A stretch of 62,891 nt of DNA, taken from NCBI GenBank assembly GCA_023664535.1, contig JAMPFJ010000018.1:1-62891 (forward strand). The letters are read 5' to 3'. The notes beneath the pieces were generated by a model. That model did not search any database. It was given only the letters and a program-made list of their open reading frames with translations, and was not told the DNA's origin. Below are positions 1 to 7,854 of this stretch, in pieces. The translations under genes were made by a program, and so were the position numbers. Source of the DNA: Bacteroidales bacterium (GTDB taxonomy: Bacteria > Bacillota > Clostridia > Lachnospirales > Lachnospiraceae). Within the stretch, counting starts at the first letter, position 1; each line of letters opens with the position of its first letter.

Positions 1-1
1 T

Positions 2-97
2 ATTTTAGAAAAACATGACTTGATAAAGGAAATTTCAAACAAGCAGAGGTACAGGGTCTATTGTTATGAGCGGTACATTAGGGAGATTCTAAAATAA
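2..97 (+). CDS. C-terminal end of a Fic-family protein (partial, cut by window edge)
   Basis: Only the last 31 codons are in the window, ending in TAA at 95-97. The residues read ...KEISNKQRYRVYCYERY..., which resembles the C-terminal winged-helix tail of Fic/AMPylase proteins, where a short basic segment is followed by a tyrosine-rich motif and a short helix ending in EIL. The start and the catalytic Fic core lie to the left of the window, so activity cannot be judged. A second Fic remnant follows 38 bases downstream, which supports the family assignment. It could still be the tail of some other winged-helix protein. Confidence 0.45.
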   Translation: MLEKHDLIKEISNKQRYRVYCYERYIREILK

Positions 98-135
98 AGA
101 ACTATTAAAATTTTTTTGTCCTTTACTTGACATGA

Positions 136-351
136 GCCGACGGAAATGGCAGAACTGGGCGTTTGATTTTAAACCTTGAGCTTATCCGCAACGGATACCC
201 TGCAATTAATGTTAAGTTTACAGACCGCAGACGCTACTACGATGCTTTCGACGCATTTTATCGTGACGGCAAAGCTGACGGTATGGTTTTGCTTGTCGCT
301 GAATATGTAGGTGAACGGCTTGACAGATATTTGGAGATTGTAAAAGAATAA
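136..351 (+). pseudogene. Fic-domain protein remnant (5'-truncated)
   Basis: The frame opens just after a stop at 133-135 and at once reads ADGNGRTGRL, the second half of the Fic core motif HPFxxGNGRTGRL that binds the ATP phosphates in AMP-transferases. The rest (NLELIRNGYPAINV...YYDAFDAFYRDGKADGM...) is the usual Fic-domain C-terminal part. The histidine half of the motif and everything N-terminal are missing, and there is no credible start or ribosome site; the only nearby in-frame start is a TTG at 163, inside the motif. I call it a truncated, inactive gene copy. Its neighbour on the left appears to be the tail of another Fic gene. Confidence 0.7.
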
Positions 352-373
352 AATTACAATCTTCATGGCACCA

Positions 374-394
374 CCCCATTCTTTTGGAATGGGG
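374..394. other. Short hairpin between the Fic remnant and iorB
   Basis: CCCCATTC, a five-base loop and GAATGGGG form a perfect eight-base-pair stem. It lies just downstream of the end of iorB on the minus strand, but no T-run follows on either strand, so a classical terminator is doubtful. It may mark the 3' end of the iorAB transcript. Confidence 0.4.
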
Positions 395-459
395 CAGCGC
401 ACCCTGTACATGATTGTTCCATATAATAATTGTAGGGGGGAACACTTAAATAATATAGG

Positions 460-1035
460 TCATACAGACATATATCCTGTCAGAAATGCTTTCTGGTTAA
501 TTTCCACGGTTTTTGGCGGCACGGTGTCGGCAATAACCTTCAGCCAGTCCTCTTTGGCAAAATCCATATGCTTAGCGGCAACGCCCAGTACAATATTGTT
601 AAACACTCTGGAATTGCCGAGCTTCAAGGCTTCTGCGGCAGCGTCTACAGCATAAACCTTATAGCTTTTGCTTAAATCCTCAATAATATTTTCCGGGTAT
701 TCGGCAACGCCGGTCACCACGGTAATCGGGTCGATGCGCTGGTTATTTATCACCAGTGCCCCCTCCGGTTTTAAGAAGTGGGCATAGCGGAGAGCCTCCA
801 AACGCTCAAAGGCGATTAAAACGTCTGCCTGTCCCTCCTCCACAATAGGTTCGGCAACCTGTTTGCCGTACCGGACAAAGGTAACCACGGAACCGCCGCG
901 CTGCGCCATGCCGTGTACCTCAGACAACTTTACATCATATCCTGCGGTTAAAATAATACCGCCGAGAATCCGGCTGGTAAGCAGGGTTCCCTGCCCGCCT
1001 ACACCGACAATCATAATATTCTTTGTTTCCGTCAT
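460..1035 (-). CDS. iorB: Indolepyruvate ferredoxin oxidoreductase, beta subunit
   Basis: This 191-residue protein is the small subunit of indolepyruvate:ferredoxin oxidoreductase, which oxidatively decarboxylates arylpyruvates from aromatic amino acids to aryl-CoA and reduces ferredoxin in the cytoplasm. The N-terminal GVGGQGTLLTSRILG motif is the hallmark of the gamma-type 2-oxoacid:acceptor oxidoreductase domain, followed by SEVHGMAQRGG. Length matches the family. Its ATG overlaps the iorA stop by four bases (ATGA), so the two are translationally coupled. No regulator gene is adjacent. Confidence 0.93.
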   Translation of the reverse strand: MTETKNIMIVGVGGQGTLLTSRILGGIILTAGYDVKLSEVHGMAQRGGSVVTFVRYGKQVAEPIVEEGQADVLIAFERLEALRYAHFLKPEGALVINNQRIDPITVVTGVAEYPENIIEDLSKSYKVYAVDAAAEALKLGNSRVFNNIVLGVAAKHMDFAKEDWLKVIADTVPPKTVEINQKAFLTGYMSV

Positions 1036-2807
1036 GATTTTGCCACCTCCTTAATTGCGTCAAATGGACATAAGTTCCGGCAGAGCCCGCAGCCGTTGCA
1101 CATGGTTGCATCAATGGAAATGAATCCGTCCTCATTTTTGGTCAAAGCGGGGCAGCCCGGTTTTAAGCACAATCCGCATTTTTTGCATTTTTCCGGAACA
1201 GGAACGCATTTATTCGGGAAATGGACTTCCTTAAGTAATGCACAGGGCGATTTCGTAATAATCACGGAAACGGCATCTCTCGCCACCTCTTCCTTGATTA
1301 TCTTTTCAAGCTCCTTGATATCGAAGGCGTTGACCTCCGTTACATGCTCAATGCCCATCGCCTTGCATAAGTGGTAAATATTGATGGCGGGGACTTCTTT
1401 TCCCTGCAGGGTTTTACCGGTTGCAGCGTGGTCCTGATGTCCGGTCATTCCGGTGGTAGAGTTATCCAGAATGATGACGGTTCCGGTGCCCTGGTTATAA
1501 ACCATATTCATTAGCGAATTAACGCCGGTATGCATAAAGGTGGAATCTCCGATTACGGCAACCCAGTTTTTAATATAATCCTTGCCTTTCGCCATTTCCA
1601 TTCCGTGTAAAGAGGAAATGGAGGCGCCCATGCAGATGGTGGTATCGACTACGCTTAGGGGAGCAACGGCGCCTAACGTATAGCATCCGATATCTCCGGC
1701 AGCGTGGATTTTCAGTTTGTTCAGTACCGTGTATACGCTTCTGTGTGGACAGCCCGGACAAAGAAGCGGCGGTCTGGCGGGAACCGTGGCGGGAGGATTT
1801 AATGCCAAATCCTCGTTTAAGACAATTCGGCGAATCATATTTGCGCTGTACTCGCCCTGTACGGTAAATACCTCTTTACCGATGCATTCGATTCCCCATG
1901 CACGAACCTGCTCTTCGATGACCGGTTCTAATTCTTCAAAGATATAGAGGGTATCCACCTTGGAAGCAAATTCCCTGATGAGCTTTTCCGGAAGAGGATG
2001 CACCAGACCGAGCTTTAAAACGGAAGCATCGGGGCAGGCCTCCTTAACATAGGTGTAAGGAATACCGCTGGTGATAAATCCGATTTTGGTATCCTTGATT
2101 TCCATGCGGTTTAGCGGGATATCCTTTGCAAAGCCGGAATCGGCAACAGTAAGGGTGTTTGCGTCCTCCGCCATTTTGGTTAAGCGCTCTTCTACAAAAA
2201 TATGGCGTTTGATGGCATTTGCCGGCATCATTACATTTTTGGCGGTATTGCGCTCATAGGGCTTATCCTCCGGATTCATACGCTCCTCTAAGACGACTAC
2301 TCCCTGTGAATGTGCAAGACGGGTAGTGGTGCGGAGTACCACCGGAGTATCATATTTTTCGGAAAGTGCAAACGCCGCTTTTATAAAATCCTTTGCTTCC
2401 TGGGAATCGGAGGGCTCCAAAACCGGAACCTGTGCAGCGCGGCAGATTTGCCGTGTATCCTGTTCATTTTGCGAGCTGTACATTCCGGGGTCGTCGGCAA
2501 CCACCGCAGCAAGACCGCCGTTAGCGCCGATATAAGCGGCGGTATACATAGGGTCGGCGGCAACATTGAAGCCCACATGCTTCATGGACGCCATGGCACG
2601 GACGCCGCTGATGGAAGCGCCGATGGCAACCTCCATGGCAACCTTTTCGTTTGGCGACCATTCGCAGTAAATTTCAGGGTATTGGACTAAGTTTTCACTA
2701 ATCTCGGTACTTGGCGTCCCCGGGTATGCGGCGGATACCTTAACTCCCGCTTCGTATGCACCGCGGGCAATCGCCTCGTTGCCGAGCATAACTTTTTTCT
2801 CTGACAT
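1032..2807 (-). CDS. iorA: Indolepyruvate ferredoxin oxidoreductase, alpha subunit
   Basis: This 591-residue large subunit carries the pyrimidine-binding and thiamine-diphosphate-binding domains (AAYPGTPSTEI near the N terminus, CPGCPHRS and GDIGCYTLG in the middle, GDSTFMHTG for the diphosphate site). The C terminus has two ferredoxin-type clusters, CKKCGLCLKPGCP and CNGCGLCRNLCP. The start at 2807 is chosen because AAGGAGG sits just upstream and MSEKKVMLGNEAIARG is the usual N terminus; the frame extends 15 codons further but without a ribosome site. It is the first gene of iorAB and probably serves aromatic amino acid fermentation or redox balance. Confidence 0.95.
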   Translation of the reverse strand: MSEKKVMLGNEAIARGAYEAGVKVSAAYPGTPSTEISENLVQYPEIYCEWSPNEKVAMEVAIGASISGVRAMASMKHVGFNVAADPMYTAAYIGANGGLAAVVADDPGMYSSQNEQDTRQICRAAQVPVLEPSDSQEAKDFIKAAFALSEKYDTPVVLRTTTRLAHSQGVVVLEERMNPEDKPYERNTAKNVMMPANAIKRHIFVEERLTKMAEDANTLTVADSGFAKDIPLNRMEIKDTKIGFITSGIPYTYVKEACPDASVLKLGLVHPLPEKLIREFASKVDTLYIFEELEPVIEEQVRAWGIECIGKEVFTVQGEYSANMIRRIVLNEDLALNPPATVPARPPLLCPGCPHRSVYTVLNKLKIHAAGDIGCYTLGAVAPLSVVDTTICMGASISSLHGMEMAKGKDYIKNWVAVIGDSTFMHTGVNSLMNMVYNQGTGTVIILDNSTTGMTGHQDHAATGKTLQGKEVPAINIYHLCKAMGIEHVTEVNAFDIKELEKIIKEEVARDAVSVIITKSPCALLKEVHFPNKCVPVPEKCKKCGLCLKPGCPALTKNEDGFISIDATMCNGCGLCRNLCPFDAIKEVAKS

Positions 2808-2872
2808 GAGAATCCTCCTTTTGTAACGTAACTTGAGTTGTGCGTATAACAACGATATACACAGTTGGGTTT

Positions 2873-2901
2873 ATTATAACGGAAACAGGAGAATTTGTCA
2901 T
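2873..2901 (-). promoter_or_regulatory. Probable sigma-A promoter of iorAB
   Basis: On the minus strand ATGACA and TATAAT are separated by 17 bases, with the -10 box about 65 bases before the iorA start. The -35 is one mismatch from consensus. No operator-like dyad was seen nearby. Confidence 0.6.
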
Positions 2902-2948
2902 TAAGGAAAATATTCCTCTGAGGGGAGCCGTTTCCGGATTCAGCAGGT

Positions 2949-4748
2949 TTATAAAGCCCAGAACTGGTACATGTCCCAGTAAAAAATAGCGGCAACAGAA
3001 ACAAGCAGGAAAAATCCAGTGAAAACAAGCTTTAGCTTTTGGGAAAATTTCAGGCTGCCGGATTTCCGATGCATCAACAGTGAGAAAAAAGTAACAATCA
3101 TAAGGATTCCCAGTATTCCGGTCAGGGCGAACTGCCATTGGTAGGTGTAGCATGGTGCGTTGGAATAGAGCCGGTAAATGATGATGCCAAGGTTAACGTA
3201 CCATAGCCCCATAAGTATACAGGCAGTGCGTTCCCGCCTGATTAGCAGGATATCGGATGCCGAAACGGTTTTTCGCTGAAGCTTTCGGAGACAGAGTGCA
3301 ATCCCTCCTCCGACTCCCCGGATAATTATCAGATAAAAAAGGGAAATGAGAAACAGTAAAACCAGTATGGTACTGGCATAATACCTTTGCGGGGAAATAA
3401 CAACCCAGTCAACGGCTTCAGTAAACTGAAATTTTGCCACGCCGTCATTTGAGGAATAGCTCCAGGGGATATCGTTATCCGGTCTGGTATATCCGGTTCC
3501 AAAGGCGCTAAGGATGGAAAGGGGTCCCTCTAAAAAGGTTCTCGTCTGCGTGACATATTGCTGCTCTGTGCTTTGGGGTACGGGTATACTGTCTGCTGAA
3601 GCCGGACTGCCATAAATAAGGGGGAGCATGTCCTCGGTATAAATGCTTTCCGTATATTGGTTTGTCATAACCACGGTTCCGATACCGGAATCCGTATCGA
3701 TTGCCATTATGGCAGAGCAGCCATAGGAATTTCCGCCATGGGTGATAACGGGAACGGAATAGTATTTTACCGGAAAGCCGTGGCAGAAGCGGGCATATTC
3801 ACTGTCTCCGAGAAAAGAAGAGGGGGACAGAAGCAACTGCAAGGTATCCGTTTTTTGGAATAGAGGACTGGCCTGGCCATCAGCGGGCATTAAAGCCTGT
3901 GCATAGAGAATTAAGTCGTCAAGCGTACCTGCACACATACCGCAGGGATACAGGGGAATATGGTAAAAGGAACGTGGAAGCCTTGTACCGCTGGCAGTAT
4001 AACATTTTGTTTCCAGCCGTCTTTCCAGAACACCTTTTTGGTCGGACAAATCCGGTCGGATAGCGGTGTTGTTCATGCCCAGTGGGGTAAAGATATGTTC
4101 CCGCACATAGTCATCGTAGGATTGGCGGCTGATTTGTTCAATGACATAGGCAGCCAGAGCAGAACCCCAATTAGAATAAGAAGTGACGGTGCCGGGCTCG
4201 TAGACCTGCGCTGGTTGATGCTTTAGCAGCTGTTCGCCGAGAGGGTGAACGTTTTTCGTGTCAGAAACATACATATCCGCATAGCTTTCCTGAAATCCTC
4301 CTTGATGATTCATTAAATCCAGCATGGTAACAGGAGTATCATGGCTTAAATTGGTGAGATATCCGTCAGGAAGGTATTGCCGGATGTCCGCATCTAAATC
4401 CAGCAGGCCGGCTTCCCATAACTGCATTGCGCTTACCCAGATTAGGGTTTTGCTGATAGACCCCCAGTCCAGTATGCTGTCGGGGCTAAGCTCAAGCTTT
4501 TCCTCTTTATTGATATATCCGTACTCTTTGTGAAAAAGAATGCTGTCTTTGGTAAAAACGGCAGTCTCCATGCCTGCGGTTGTCTCTCTGTGTTCTTCAA
4601 CATAAGCATCAATCTGCTGTGCAAGTTCATCGTAGGCGATACCGGAGGGAAGTACCCCGGATGCTGCCAGGGCGGAGCAGGGACTGTTGCAGAAAATGAG
4701 GATGAAAATGAAAAGCAGGGACAAAAATAAGCGGTATAGTTTTTTCAT
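2949..4748 (-). CDS. Membrane-anchored serine hydrolase (beta-lactamase / penicillin-binding-protein fold)
   Basis: The 599-residue protein begins with a hydrophobic signal segment (residues 5-28). The extracellular domain has the class C beta-lactamase/esterase motifs: SISK (nucleophile S97, K100), YSN at 191-193, and HGG in place of KTG near residue 336. After about residue 460 there are four predicted membrane segments, so the enzyme is probably tethered on the outer face of the membrane. Relatives act as D-amino-acid peptidases or esterases in wall or peptide metabolism; the substrate here cannot be told. It is read in the same direction as thrS and iorAB but is separated by gaps and is probably its own unit. 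Confidence 0.85.
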   Translation of the reverse strand: MKKLYRLFLSLLFIFILIFCNSPCSALAASGVLPSGIAYDELAQQIDAYVEEHRETTAGMETAVFTKDSILFHKEYGYINKEEKLELSPDSILDWGSISKTLIWVSAMQLWEAGLLDLDADIRQYLPDGYLTNLSHDTPVTMLDLMNHQGGFQESYADMYVSDTKNVHPLGEQLLKHQPAQVYEPGTVTSYSNWGSALAAYVIEQISRQSYDDYVREHIFTPLGMNNTAIRPDLSDQKGVLERRLETKCYTASGTRLPRSFYHIPLYPCGMCAGTLDDLILYAQALMPADGQASPLFQKTDTLQLLLSPSSFLGDSEYARFCHGFPVKYYSVPVITHGGNSYGCSAIMAIDTDSGIGTVVMTNQYTESIYTEDMLPLIYGSPASADSIPVPQSTEQQYVTQTRTFLEGPLSILSAFGTGYTRPDNDIPWSYSSNDGVAKFQFTEAVDWVVISPQRYYASTILVLLFLISLFYLIIIRGVGGGIALCLRKLQRKTVSASDILLIRRERTACILMGLWYVNLGIIIYRLYSNAPCYTYQWQFALTGILGILMIVTFFSLLMHRKSGSLKFSQKLKLVFTGFFLLVSVAAIFYWDMYQFWAL

Positions 4749-4850
4749 AATGGTTACTCCTATCGTTTGGTTGAATGTTTAATTTTTTCCATGGTTTACA
4801 AAAAATTATTACAGCGGTTTTTGATGGGCTGCTGATGAAGCTGCAAAGCA

Positions 4851-4893
4851 ACGGCAGGGATATCCGGACGGTCTGACCGGGTAACCCTGCCGT
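4851..4893 (-). terminator. Probable hairpin terminator after thrS
   Basis: ACGGCAGGG...CCCTGCCGT pairs across an inner TCCGG/CCGG stem just past the thrS stop. The stem is strong but is not followed by a long T-run on the minus strand, so termination is likely but not certain. Confidence 0.5.
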
Positions 4894-4913
4894 GTAAACT
4901 TGCTTTAGCAAAA

Positions 4914-6926
4914 TTATTTTTCCATCTGTGTTAAAGATTTTGTCCGGATTTCCTCGCAAATTTTCTGGATAAAGGCAGTCAGCTCCATTGCGCCGAGGTC
5001 GCCGTCCTCGCCCCGCCGGCGCACGGAAACCGTTTTGCTTTCTTCCTCATTTGCACCGACTACCAGCATATAAGGAAGCTTTTGCAGTCTGGCTTCACGG
5101 ATTTTATATCCAATCTTTTCGGCGCGGTCATCCATGGTGGCGAGAATGCCGTTTTTCTTAAGCTCGGCAAGAATCGTATTTCCGTACTCATGGAATTTCT
5201 CGGAGATAGGAAGAATGCGAACCTGCTCCGGAGCCAGCCAGGTGGGAAATGCGCCGGCATATTTCTCAATCAGCCATGCCAGTGTTCTCTCATAGCATCC
5301 CATGGAGGTTCTGTGGATAATGTAGGGACGTTTCTTTTCACCGTCTTTATCCACATAGTACATGTCGAAACGTTCGGCAAGTAATGCGTCCCACTGGATG
5401 GTAATCATCGTATCCTCTTTACCGTATACATTTTTGGCATTGATATCAATCTTCGGTCCGTAGAAAGCGGCTTCCCCCACTTCCTCGGTAAACTGAATAT
5501 TTAACTCGTTCATAATATCCCGCATATGCTGCTGGGTTTCTTCCCAGACCTCCGGCTCGCCCAGATATTTATCTGGATTATCGGGGTCCCATTTTGACAG
5601 GTGGTAGGTGACGTCCTCCTCCACGCCAAGGGTAGTCAGACAGTGCTTCGCCAAAGCCATACAATTTTTAAATTCCTCCACCATCTGCTCGGGGGTGCAG
5701 ATTAAATGTCCCTCGGAAATGGTGAACTGGCGCACACGGGTTAAACCGTGCATTTCTCCGGAATCCTCGTTGCGGAACAACGTGGAGGTTTCCCCCATAC
5801 GGTAAGGAAGGTCACGGTAGCTGTGCTGCTTTGCCTTATAGACAAAATACTGGAACGGGCAGGTCATCGGACGGAGGGCAATAACCTCTTTTCCGGATTT
5901 GGCTGCGGAAGCATTTTCCGCTGCCGCCTGCTCTTCTTCAGCACTGTCGTAGTCGGCGTTATCATCATTCATGACAAACATACCCTCTTTGTAGTGATAC
6001 CAGTGGTCCGACAGCTTATACAAATCGGATTTTGCCATCAGGGGAGTTTTGGTTCTCACATAACCCCATTCATTGTCCTCCAAGTCTTCAATCCACCGCT
6101 GCAGGGTCTGGATGATTTTGGCGCCCTTCGGCATCATCAGCGGAAGTCCCTGCCCGATGATATCCACGGTGGTAAATAATTCCAGCTCACGACCCAGTTT
6201 ATTGTGGTCCCGGTTTTTGATATTTTCCAAAAATTCGAGACGGGCGGTTAACTCCTCTTTTTTCGTATAGGCGGTACCGTAAATGCGGGTCAGCATTTTG
6301 TTGTCGGAATTGCCTCTCCAGTATGCACCGGAGGAGGAGGTAAGCTTAAAAAATTTAACCGGCTTGGTGCTCATTAAATGCGGTCCGGCGCAAAGGTCGG
6401 TAAAATCTCCCTGCTCATAAAAGCTTAACTCGGCGTCCTCCGGGAGGTCGTTTATCAGCTCCACCTTGTAGGGCTCGTTTTTGTCCTCCATCAGTTTAAG
6501 CGCCTCGGCGCGGGGGAGAATATAACTGGTAATCGGAATATTTTCCTTTACAATCTTTTTCATTTCCGCTTCAATCTTATCCAAATCTTCTCTGGTGAGG
6601 GAGGGCATGTCAAAGTCGTAATAAAAGCCCTCGTCAATCGCCGGTCCGATGGTGCATTTTGCGTCCGGGTAAAGCCGTTTTACCGCCTGTGCCAAAATGT
6701 GGGCTGCCGTATGGCGGAATGCTTTTTTGCCGGCATCGTCATCAAAGGTCAAAATGTTAAGCTGGCAGTCCTTATCCACCAAGGTTCGAAGGTCGACAAC
6801 CCTGCCGTCGATTTCTCCGGCACATGCCGCTCTGGCAAGTCCCTCGCTAATGTCTTTTGCAATATCCAAAACGCACATTGCGCTTTCGTACTCCTTACAG
6901 GAGCCGTCTTTCAATGTAATTTTCAT
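4914..6926 (-). CDS. thrS: Threonyl-tRNA synthetase
   Basis: This 670-residue class II synthetase charges tRNA-Thr. In order it has an N-terminal TGS domain (residues 1-62), the editing domain with FRHTAAHILAQ and CAGPH metal ligands, the catalytic core with RPMTCP and FRNEDSGEMHGLTRVRQF (motif 2), GPKIDI, and motif 3 near RTSMGCYERTLAWLIE, then the anticodon domain. The ATG at 6926 has AAAGGAG upstream. An acidic/alanine-rich insertion (EEEQAAAENASAAKSGK) sits just before the RPMTCP motif and is longer than in typical ThrS. The threonine T-box about 600 bases upstream probably controls it, through an intervening small gene and repeat. Confidence 0.97.
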   Translation of the reverse strand: MKITLKDGSCKEYESAMCVLDIAKDISEGLARAACAGEIDGRVVDLRTLVDKDCQLNILTFDDDAGKKAFRHTAAHILAQAVKRLYPDAKCTIGPAIDEGFYYDFDMPSLTREDLDKIEAEMKKIVKENIPITSYILPRAEALKLMEDKNEPYKVELINDLPEDAELSFYEQGDFTDLCAGPHLMSTKPVKFFKLTSSSGAYWRGNSDNKMLTRIYGTAYTKKEELTARLEFLENIKNRDHNKLGRELELFTTVDIIGQGLPLMMPKGAKIIQTLQRWIEDLEDNEWGYVRTKTPLMAKSDLYKLSDHWYHYKEGMFVMNDDNADYDSAEEEQAAAENASAAKSGKEVIALRPMTCPFQYFVYKAKQHSYRDLPYRMGETSTLFRNEDSGEMHGLTRVRQFTISEGHLICTPEQMVEEFKNCMALAKHCLTTLGVEEDVTYHLSKWDPDNPDKYLGEPEVWEETQQHMRDIMNELNIQFTEEVGEAAFYGPKIDINAKNVYGKEDTMITIQWDALLAERFDMYYVDKDGEKKRPYIIHRTSMGCYERTLAWLIEKYAGAFPTWLAPEQVRILPISEKFHEYGNTILAELKKNGILATMDDRAEKIGYKIREARLQKLPYMLVVGANEEESKTVSVRRRGEDGDLGAMELTAFIQKICEEIRTKSLTQMEK

Positions 6927-6947
6927 TATCTATCTCCTTTGCTGTTC

Positions 6948-7208
6948 AGGTAATTGCGAAACTTAAGCTTTTCAAGACGTCCGTTGTACAATATAGACAA
7001 ATCAATACAGGCACGCTTGCGCTGCTTGTCGCTCGCAACAGTGCTAAGCTCGAAAAAACCAGCTAAAGCATACCTTTCTACTAAGCTCAGCTCAGCTTCG
7101 CTAAGTATTCAGGCATCGCTAAGCACTGGCGGCTCCAAAGCGCCTTGTTTATGATATTGTCTATATTGCACAACTGGATTTTGGAAATTGGGAGTTTCGC
7201 AATTACCT
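6948..7208. repeat. MITE-like 261-bp element with 16-bp terminal inverted repeats
   Basis: The element is bounded by AGGTAATTGCGAAACT and its exact reverse complement. A second inverted pair lies inside (GTTGTACAATATAGACAA at 6983-7000 and its near-complement at 7157-7174, one mismatch). Each end with its inner arm resembles one copy of a 49-bp palindromic repeat also present at 39118-39166. The middle has repeated GCTAAG words and no believable gene. It fills almost all of the 313-base gap between the small membrane protein gene and thrS, and must be transcribed if the T-box promoter drives thrS. No clear target duplication is visible. Confidence 0.75.
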
Positions 7209-7239
7209 ATTATAACGGTTTTGTGATTAAGGCGGTAAG

Positions 7240-7464
7240 CTATTTGTCGTCTTCCTCGCGCATATTGCCGTTGTTTGCAATGTTAATATAAATCCCCTTT
7301 TTAATCGGGGAAAGGACAAATCCCCAGACAATGCCGACCAGTGCGCAGACTGCGCCAACGGTCATAAGAGATTTTCTGGTTACCGATATCTCATCCGTAA
7401 AAAAATCCTCAACGGAGGTACAGATATCGGAGATGGTGTCTTTCACAGTTTCTAAAATATTCAT
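7240..7464 (-). CDS. Small single-span membrane protein, first gene after the T-box
   Basis: A 74-residue protein starting at the ATG at 7462-7464, which has AAAGGAG just upstream; longer readings lack a ribosome site. Residues 1-30 are an acidic amphipathic stretch, 31-50 form one hydrophobic span (SLMTVGAVCALVGIVWGFVL), and the tail is short and acidic. I do not recognise a family. It lies directly behind the T-box terminator and ahead of thrS, so its expression should respond to threonine starvation. It may be a passenger or have a role linked to the operon. Confidence 0.7.
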   Translation of the reverse strand: MNILETVKDTISDICTSVEDFFTDEISVTRKSLMTVGAVCALVGIVWGFVLSPIKKGIYINIANNGNMREEDDK

Positions 7465-7489
7465 GGTAAAACTCCTTTCGTTATAAAAT

Positions 7490-7757
7490 ATAAAAATCCC
7501 CGACATGATATCATCATGTCAGGGACGATTTCTCGCGGTTCCACCCTGATTCCTATTCCTGCATCAATCCACGGCAGTTTGCCTTGTGTATCGACAGCCA
7601 TAGGCGGCTTCATTGACGGTAACGGTGTCACCGGCCTTTATTGGAGGCAGCTCAGAGGTGGTGTTCAATAAGGCTCTAAATGGGCTTGTTCCAGCATAAT
7701 AAGCCCTCTCTGGAAATAGAATCCTAATCTACTGTCCTCGTCATTGCATTTCATATA
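7490..7757 (-). ncRNA. T-box riboswitch, threonine-specific (thrS leader)
   Basis: The minus strand carries the conserved T-box sequence AGGGTGGAACCGCG at 7534-7547, followed by a terminator hairpin (CCCTGACATGAT...ATCATGTCGGGG) and a T-rich run. Upstream, the stem I region includes an AGTAG-type element and, before its 3' side, GAACACCACC, in which ACC would be the threonine specifier codon. T-boxes read uncharged tRNA and allow readthrough when the amino acid is scarce. The specifier and the downstream thrS agree. The exact 5' end is inferred from the promoter. Confidence 0.93.
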
Positions 7758-7762
7758 ACTGA

Positions 7763-7791
7763 ATTGTAGACTAATCAATGCAGAAAGTCAA
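7763..7791 (-). promoter_or_regulatory. Promoter of the T-box leader
   Basis: TTGACT and TACAAT are separated by exactly 17 bases on the minus strand, just upstream of stem I of the T-box. This is a near-consensus sigma-A promoter. Confidence 0.75.
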
Positions 7792-7854
7792 CTACCATTC
7801 TTTATTATTAGTATATCTTTTTTTAGCCGTTTGATTCCCGCATAAAGCAAAATC

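Noticed and set aside
374..394. Hairpin after iorB as a rho-independent terminator
   Set aside because: No T-run follows the stem on either strand.
6954..7154. A 66-residue frame inside the MITE-like element
   Set aside because: It is Ser/Leu/Arg-rich with no ribosome site and arises from the GCTAAG-type repeats; not a gene.
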